Shown here piece by piece: positions 52,344 to 64,000 of a stretch of DNA of 64,000 nucleotides. Position 1 is the stretch's first letter; each line of letters opens with the position of its first letter. A program made the translations under genes and the position numbers. Origin of the DNA: Ziziphus jujuba (Eukaryota > Streptophyta > Magnoliopsida > Rosales > Rhamnaceae); the NCBI RefSeq assembly GCF_031755915.1, contig NC_083383.1, positions 1,678,001 through 1,742,000 of the forward strand. The letters are read 5' to 3'. The notes beneath the pieces are model-generated. The model saw only the letters and a list, made by a program, of their open reading frames with translations, searched no databases and was not told where the DNA came from.

Positions 52344-53615
52344 TTTTTTTAAAACATCTTTTGTTCATATATAATTTTTTCTTTTTAAAAAATTTTAGCC
52401 AACAGTTGATATCAAGACAGTTTTATCTCGATTAATGGACAGACTATCAAATTATGCTGCTTCAAGCATAGAAGTAAGTATTCTAACCGTCTTTGTGGGT
52501 GACACTTTGATAAGTTCATTCTTGGCATTTCTGCATTACATTGATGGTATTCCTGTTTCAGGTATTACCTGAATTTCTTCAAGTGGAAGCTTTTGCCAAA
52601 TTAAGTAATGCCATTGGAAGGGTAAGCTGGCATCCCTCCTACATTTGTGAATTTGCATTGAATTCTTTGCAACAATAGGGAAAGAATCTTTGACTAGTTT
52701 TTATAAAAATAAATAATTCATAGAAGGGAAAATTGGGGCACAGGATTCTGGTAAGTTGAAGTTAATTGAACTGTGAAATGATGCAATTCTGTTAATAACC
52801 AGTCTAGCTGATTCTATCTCAGGGTGACAAATAAGATGATGTCCACTATATTAGGCTTGAACTTGTTTGGTTATTTCGTGTTTCCTCTTTCTACTTCTGT
52901 TTTTTTCCTGTGAGTGTTAGTTGATTGGCTAAATGTATATTGCAGGTGATAGAAACACAGGTGGACATGCCAATTGTTGGAGTAATAGCACTGTATGTCT
53001 CACTTCTTACATTTACTCTCCGTGTTCATCCTGAACGTCTTGACTACGTTGATCAAGTACTGGTAAGCATTATCTAACAAAAACCCGTTTTAACATTCAC
53101 TGAGCAGCTATAGATTTGTTCAAGACATTGAGATTATGAATCTAGTTTAATCATTTTTGTATTAAATCTGTTTACAGGGAGCATGTGTCAAGAAGCTTTC
53201 TGGAAAACCAAAACTTGAAGACAACAGAGCAACAAAACAGGTCGTTGCACTTCTAACTGCTCCCTTGGAAAAGTACAATGATATTGTCACCGCCCTAACA
53301 CTTTCTAACTATCCTCGTGTTATGGATTGCCTTGATAATGGGACAAATAAAGCCATGGCAATGGTTATTATTCAAAGCATAATGAATAACAACACTTGCA
53401 TCTCCACTGCTGATAAGGTATGCTTCTTCTCTGCTTGTTCTATTTTATCAAGTTTTCCTCATAAAAATGTTGTAAACATGCTCTTGTAGGTTGAGGTGCT
53501 TTTTGAACTTATAAAGGGGCTCATTAAGGATTTGGATGGAACTTCTGTTGACGAGGTGCACATTAGAAACTCTTTCTGCATCAGATTATTGATTTAATAA
53601 CCTCATTTTTAAGTC

Positions 53616-53655
<40 letters not shown>

Positions 53656-56600
53656 TATCCTAATAATAGCTTGATGAGGAGGATTTCAAAGATGAACAAA
53701 ACTCTGTTGCTCGCCTGATACACATGCTTTATAATGATGATCCAGAGGAGATGCTAAAGGTAAGTAAACGAGGCTTAAAGGGCTTGCATTGTCTTTCTTT
53801 TGACTCTTTAAGTCTCACTAGACCACCCAATCTAGTAATCATATAACTTCTATGCTGCTTAATATCGAACATTTCTTTATATGCTTGTATTGGATATGTT
53901 ATGGGCTAAAAGTATCTAAATCACGAGGAATACAAGTTAGATGCTTATTTAGGTATGGGAATTATACATTCTTCAGCTATGGCTGAGGTTTTAACTCTAC
54001 TGTCTGCTTGTAGAATTTTGTAAATCTGTGCCAATAACCAAATCCTTTTAATAGATTGTAATGAATGGAGATAAAAATATTAAGGTGATTTCTGTTCTGG
54101 TCATTTGTTTTCCATATATGATTCTAAACAATATTTGTCTCTGAGAACATTAGAAGAGACCATTTCGCAAGTAATGTGCAGGATCAGATTTACCTATAAT
54201 TTTAGCTGTGGTCCATAATCTCTAGCCCACTCCTGCAATAAGAAATTTATTGTCTTAAATACTGAATGCACAATGAGCCTGGAATCCATTTGGCACTTGG
54301 TCCAACTATAAGACAAAGAGCTAAGCATATTCCTGTTTTGATTTTCTTTCTTTTTGGGTTTTCAAGGTGGACATATTTCTTTTTGATGTTATAAATATCT
54401 CTTACCTCATGATTCACGTTTAACTGGCATTCAGATCATATATACTGTGAAGAAGCACATAATGAGTGGCGGGCCACAGCGCTTGCCTTTTACAGTTCCA
54501 CCTCTGATATTTTCTGCACTTAGGGTATGTATGAATTCTTTAAATTTTTTTTTTTTTTTAATGTATTCATTTTTATTTTTATAATGCAATGTTATTGGTG
54601 AAAAATTGATGAAAAGAACTAGGAACCAAGATTGGTGAAAATCCAAAAAAGAACTGTGAAGAGACTGGTGTCGAGATTTGTCATCAGATTATTCATAGAT
54701 CCCTTTTGATTTGTTGAATTTAAGTTGTATCAAAGTAAAAGAAGAAAGAATAAATGATAGGATTGTGTTTCTTGTATTATCCTGTATTCTTGTTAGTTCC
54801 TCCTAGTTCTATGTAGTACCTTTATGTTGTATATAGGAGTTAAAATTAGACTATTTTTTAACGATGATCCTTTCATTTGAAGAGTTGTTCAGTATGTTGG
54901 TTATGGCTTGCAGTTGGTTAGGCGACTGCAATGTCAGGATGGGGATGTAGTGGGAGAAGAAGTTCCAGCAACACCAAAGCAAATTTTTCAGCTTTTAAAT
55001 CAGGTAAGAATAGATTTATCATTGTTGTTAAAGAGGTGAGTGACTGATCCCTTGATAATAATAACACATAGCATTCCCAAAGAAGTTTGATGTAACATTT
55101 TGTTAAAGATGGCATGTAGCTGGTATCTGAGCAATAGTTTAGAGCATTAGTCAAATAGGTGCTCTTGTTTTTATGACTAGTAAGATGTTTTATGGAGAAA
55201 AAATAAAATCAGTATTTGTTTGTTTATGAAAATAAAGCATTTTTGTTGTTTTAGATATTTATGTATAAATGACATAAGTTACTAGCTTTACTGCTAGGGT
55301 TGTTAGCTTTACTGCTAGGGTTGTTATGTTGTTTTTTGCGCTTACTTTTTTCGGTCTTTCTTTATGCTTATTTTGATAAGTGTGTTTTAAAGAAGATGTT
55401 TTAAAATTTTCTTTTTACAGTTTCGTTACCTGCAAGATATACATATATATATATATGTATGTATGTATATATATATATATATATATATGCATGTGTATTT
55501 TACCATTGTTCACAGAATGATGAATATTTTTATTTCAGACCATAGATGCTCTTTCCTCTGTTTCATCACCTGAACTGGCATTAAGGCTGTACCTGCAATG
55601 TGCTGAGGTATGTTATTGCTACGATCGTGTTTGGTATCTGGCAGTGGGACTGGAAAATTATTTTTGAATCTTAAATATTTTGTTTTGCTGATTTATAAAT
55701 ATCTCTAATACCTGTAAAAGTGTCTCTTAGGCTTCTTAGTTTCTTGTTTTTTTTGACCCTTGGTTTGTGGATGATCAGGCTGCTGGTGCTTGTGATCTTG
55801 AGCCTATTGCTTATGAGTTTTTTACTCAGGCATTTGTACTATATGAAGAGGAAATTGCGGTAATTGTCCCTGAATTGTCTCTTCTGATTAGATTTTTTTC
55901 CAGTAGACTACTTTAAAAAAGTGGCTGCTTCTGGTTTTACATTTGTAAAAGTTGTGCAGTGTTTAATATAACCTCTGTTGTAAATCTGTGATTTTAGGAC
56001 TCCAAAGCCCAGGTGACGGCTATACATTTGATAATTGGGACTCTTCAGAGAATGAATGTATTTGGTGTAGAAAATAGGGATACTTTAACACACAAGGCTA
56101 CAGGGGTAACAATGCTTCTGACTATATTTTACTATGCTACTTGTTGCTTCTAATTCCTGAGTGATGTTTTCCCTTTGATCAGTATTCAGCAAAGCTTTTG
56201 AAGAAACCTGATCAATGCAGAGCTGTATATGCATGTTCACATCTTTTCTGGGTTGATGATCAAGATGGCATTAAGGATGGAGAAAGGTACTCTTTTTCTT
56301 GAGATAATGATTTTGACTGAATAACGTTTGTTCTGTTTTTTCATGACTGCTGACCGTTTTTGCTTACAGGGTCTTGCTTTGTCTAAAGCGCGCCTTGAGG
56401 ATTGCCAATGCGGCTCAACAAATGATTGCTGTTACACGGGGTAGAAGTGGACCGGTCACACTCTTTGTCGAAATACTGAACAAGTCAGTTGTTTGAGCTT
56501 TTGCACCAACTTGAAACTTGATAGCACCGTACCTATACAACACATGCATACTATTTTAAATTTTAGTGTGATTTACAATTTTGATGTGTAACAGGTACCT

Positions 56601-56799
56601 CTACTTTTTTGAGAAAGGTAACCCCCAAATTACGACCGATGCAATCGGGGGACTGGTAGAACTAATCACAACTGAGATGCAAAGTGACTCTACAACCGTG
56701 GCCTCGGATGCCTTCTTCTCAAGCACAGTGCGCTACATACAATTTCAGAAAGAGAAAGGTGGAGCACTGGGTGAGAAATATGCTTCAATCAAAGTTTGA
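50035..56799 (+). CDS. VPS35: VPS35, retromer core subunit
   Basis: VPS35 is the alpha-solenoid scaffold of retromer, which recycles vacuolar sorting receptors from endosomes. I traced 22 exons: 50035-50130, 50219-50315, 50452-50575, 50734-50919, 51110-51197, 51396-51452, 51547-51636, 51754-51876, 52399-52473, 52562-52621, 52946-53062, 53178-53417, 53490-53555, 53670-53759, 54435-54524, 54914-55003, 55539-55607, 55779-55859, 55998-56105, 56183-56286, 56370-56483 and 56595-56799. Together they give 789 residues, the length of plant VPS35. The VPS26-binding motif PRLYLL is at 104-109; [27 protein letters not shown] and [13 protein letters not shown] are also typical. The end [12 protein letters not shown] fits the conserved plant C-terminus. 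All borders are GT-AG. Intron 8 carries a tandem copy of the exon 8 end. Confidence 0.96.
51861..52258 (+). repeat. 193-bp tandem duplication across the VPS35 exon 8/intron 8 border
   Basis: Positions 51861-52053 and 52066-52258 are near-identical with a 205-bp period. The first copy holds the last 16 bases of exon 8 and its donor. The second copy lies wholly in the intron and carries a mutated exon end (CTTTAG before GTAGGT). Confidence 0.85.
52303..52350. repeat. (CT)n plus poly-T in VPS35 intron 8
   Basis: About 16 CT units run into a T tract, followed by the acceptor of exon 9 at 52398. Confidence 0.85.
55283..55325. repeat. 21-bp tandem duplication in VPS35 intron 16
   Basis: The unit TAGCTTTACTGCTAGGGTTGT occurs twice in direct succession. 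Confidence 0.85.
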
Positions 56800-62152
<5,353 letters not shown>

Positions 62153-63226
62153 TCAAAGGAAAATTTTAGCTTTGACGAGGATATGATGATCTGCTAGCCT
62201 CTCCTTTTCTGTCTGTCAGTTTCCTTTCAGTTCGCATTCCCTTCTAAAGAAGTGGCGAGCATTGTGTATATTCTAGACTGACATTGTAGGGATTGATGTG
62301 AAAGCATGAGATGGTTTGTTTCACACTTGTTTTCTGAACTGTGACTGATGATTAGCAATTCCTTCGTAACAAATGTGCACCTCTTTTCTTGTTTAAGTTT
62401 GTCTCATGAATTAACCGGCTAAAAGGCAAGACCAGTAAGATGAAGGGCTAAAATAAAAATTTCATGTCAAATGTGGCAAAATTGATAGAAGTGCGAAAAA
62501 ACAAATGTAAAGAAAGTGAGACAATCAAATTTCCACTTCTAGACGTGACCCAAACTGCGATTTCTAATCCCAAACCATTGAGAATACATCTCCAACGTAG
62601 TTAGATTAATGTTTGATCAATGGTAAAATATCCTCTTTTTTTTTCTTTTTTTTTTGGTTTTAAAGTTAGAATATATACATTCTTGATTGGATACCCCCTC
62701 CTTTCGCTTCAAGCTTAACGAACAATTGAAATGTAGAGGAAGAAAGGTAAATGAATGCCTCACTTGTTTACAACTTGACATGGGAAAGTCCAAGATTTTT
62801 ACAGTGCGTACATTTTATTCTTATTTCTAATTTATACATTCTTTTCTCTATAAATTTATTATAATTTAAACAGGGAAACCGCAATCAATAATTATTTATT
62901 CCCCCTCTCTCTTTTTTTTCTTTTTTTAAAAAAGAAATTTTCAAAGATCAAATGTTTTTTGTATAAAGCTATATTCCATCTCGTCTTGTACCGAAATGTC
63001 ACAAGTTTTGGCGACTCGAGACACTAAAACATATATAAGTCCCATTATCTATTCCTTTCCATGGACCATCATCCTTGAGGAAACAAATATTCACGTGAAC
63101 AATGATATTAAATTTTGTTTCTCCAGACAAAAAGAATTAACTTCTTATAAAAATTATACACAGTTTGACTTGAGCTTTACTTAAAGGTTATACAGGAAGC
63201 AAAAGTATAACGTAAATTCTTAGAAT
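62153..63226. other. Intergenic between convergent ROP and ABCB genes
   Basis: AT-rich, with the 3' UTRs of both genes. No other gene is seen. Confidence 0.6.
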
Positions 63227-64000
63227 TTAATCAAGCAATTCTACAGTCTTCTCCTCTTGTAGCCTGACTAAGTGCTTATAAACGCTACCGGGTTTCCCAA
63301 TGAGTTGTTCATGGCTACCGATTTCAACTACCTTACCATGCTGCAAAACAGCAATTCTATGTGCATCACGAATGGTTGACAATCTATGTGCTACCATAAT
63401 TGTGGTTCGACCTTCCATAAGAACATCAAGAGCCTCTTGAACCATTTTCTCAGATGCCGTGTCCAAGGCACTTGTTGCTTCATCTAAAAGAAGAATCGAT
63501 GGGTCTTTTAGAATTGCTCTGGCAATCGCCACCCTCTGTTTCTGTCCCCCAGATAACTGCACTCCTCTCTCTCCAACTTCGGTTTGATACCCAGCAGGCA
63601 TTCTGCTAATAAAACCATGAGCATTTGCTGCTTTCGCCGCCTTCATTACTTCAATTTCCGATGCCTCTTCTTTCCCATATTTGATGTTCTCGTATATTGT
63701 TGTGGAGAACAATGCCGGCTCTTGCTGAACTAGGCCTATTTTCTTCCTCATTGATCTCAAATTGAAGGTTTTTATATCGCATCCATCAATCAGAACTGTT
63801 CCCACATCGGGATCGTAGAACCTCATTACTAATGAAATCACAGTACTCTTCCCCGAACCACTTGGCCCGACCACTGCAAGACTTTTTCCTGCCTGGACTT
63901 TGAGATTCAAACCATTGAAAATGGTGATGTCGGGCCTAACAGGATAGCAGAAACTCACGTTCCTGAATTCTATGTCTCCCCTGATATTATCGATTACATT
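63227..64000 (-). CDS. ABCB-type ABC transporter, C-terminal nucleotide-binding domain (partial)
   Basis: The frame is open from the right window edge to TAA at 63227-63229, so this is the last exon of a gene that starts outside. It encodes a complete second [15 protein letters not shown] (A-loop Tyr), Walker [10 protein letters not shown]-loop VQQEPALF, signature LSGGQKQR, Walker [13 protein letters not shown] and the AHRLS switch His. The [10 protein letters not shown] start and FISRM word resemble plant ABCB13/14-type transporters from memory. Full members have about 1,250 residues with two membrane domains and export auxin or other small molecules at the plasma membrane. The substrate is not deducible here. 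Confidence 0.93.
   Translation of the reverse strand, partial: NVIDNIRGDIEFRNVSFCYPVRPDITIFNGLNLKVQAGKSLAVVGPSGSGKSTVISLVMRFYDPDVGTVLIDGCDIKTFNLRSMRKKIGLVQQEPALFSTTIYENIKYGKEEASEIEVMKAAKAANAHGFISRMPAGYQTEVGERGVQLSGGQKQRVAIARAILKDPSILLLDEATSALDTASEKMVQEALDVLMEGRTTIMVAHRLSTIRDAHRIAVLQHGKVVEIGSHEQLIGKPGSVYKHLVRLQEEKTVELLD

Noticed and set aside
52303..53657. Regularly spaced repeats suggesting an array
   Set aside because: They are plain CT and CA microsatellites in introns, with no repeat-spacer structure.

Overview
The window is nuclear DNA of a flowering plant, most likely a woody eudicot. It is AT-rich, the genes have many short GT-AG introns, and several gene families are plant-specific (ROP GTPase, FREE1, BOI-type RING ligase, EXL-type GDSL lipase, USP-kinase). 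I could not name a species. Exon coordinates were read by hand from the sequence. In every complete gene the exon lengths add up to an uninterrupted frame.

Left third (1-22,350): mobile elements and a GDSL lipase pair. At the left edge lies a 615-codon ORF with a viroplasmin/RNase H1-N-like segment, followed by a non-coding region with a clear TATA box. I read this as the end of an endogenous pararetrovirus-like element. A TRIM miniature retrotransposon (2594-2957) follows it. A 7.0 kb hAT transposon (4083-11109) comes next, with TIRs, a perfect 8-bp target duplication and a transposase gene carrying one frameshift. It also carries a captured, intron-containing piece of a host UBA-protein-like gene. 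The transposon sits inside the last exon of a GDSL esterase/lipase gene (11048-12994, minus) and replaces its last nine codons with transposon-derived sequence. A second, intact GDSL paralogue lies at 19084-22057 (minus). Between them is a 0.9 kb non-autonomous hAT element.

Right two thirds (27,500-64,000): conserved housekeeping genes. In order they are FREE1/FYVE1 (minus), a BOI-related RING E3 ligase (minus), a mitochondrial PGES2-like thioredoxin/GST protein (minus), a divergent plant-specific Lys-rich protein (plus), a kinase with a shortened USP domain (minus), VPS35 (plus, 22 exons), a type-I ROP GTPase (plus), and the 3' end of an ABCB transporter (minus, cut by the window edge). FREE1, VPS35 and ROP all act in endomembrane traffic or signalling, but they are separate transcription units and I see no evidence of co-regulation.

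The most interesting material is the hAT element. It combines gene capture at the DNA level with an insertion that rewrites the C-terminus of a host enzyme while leaving its catalytic residues intact.
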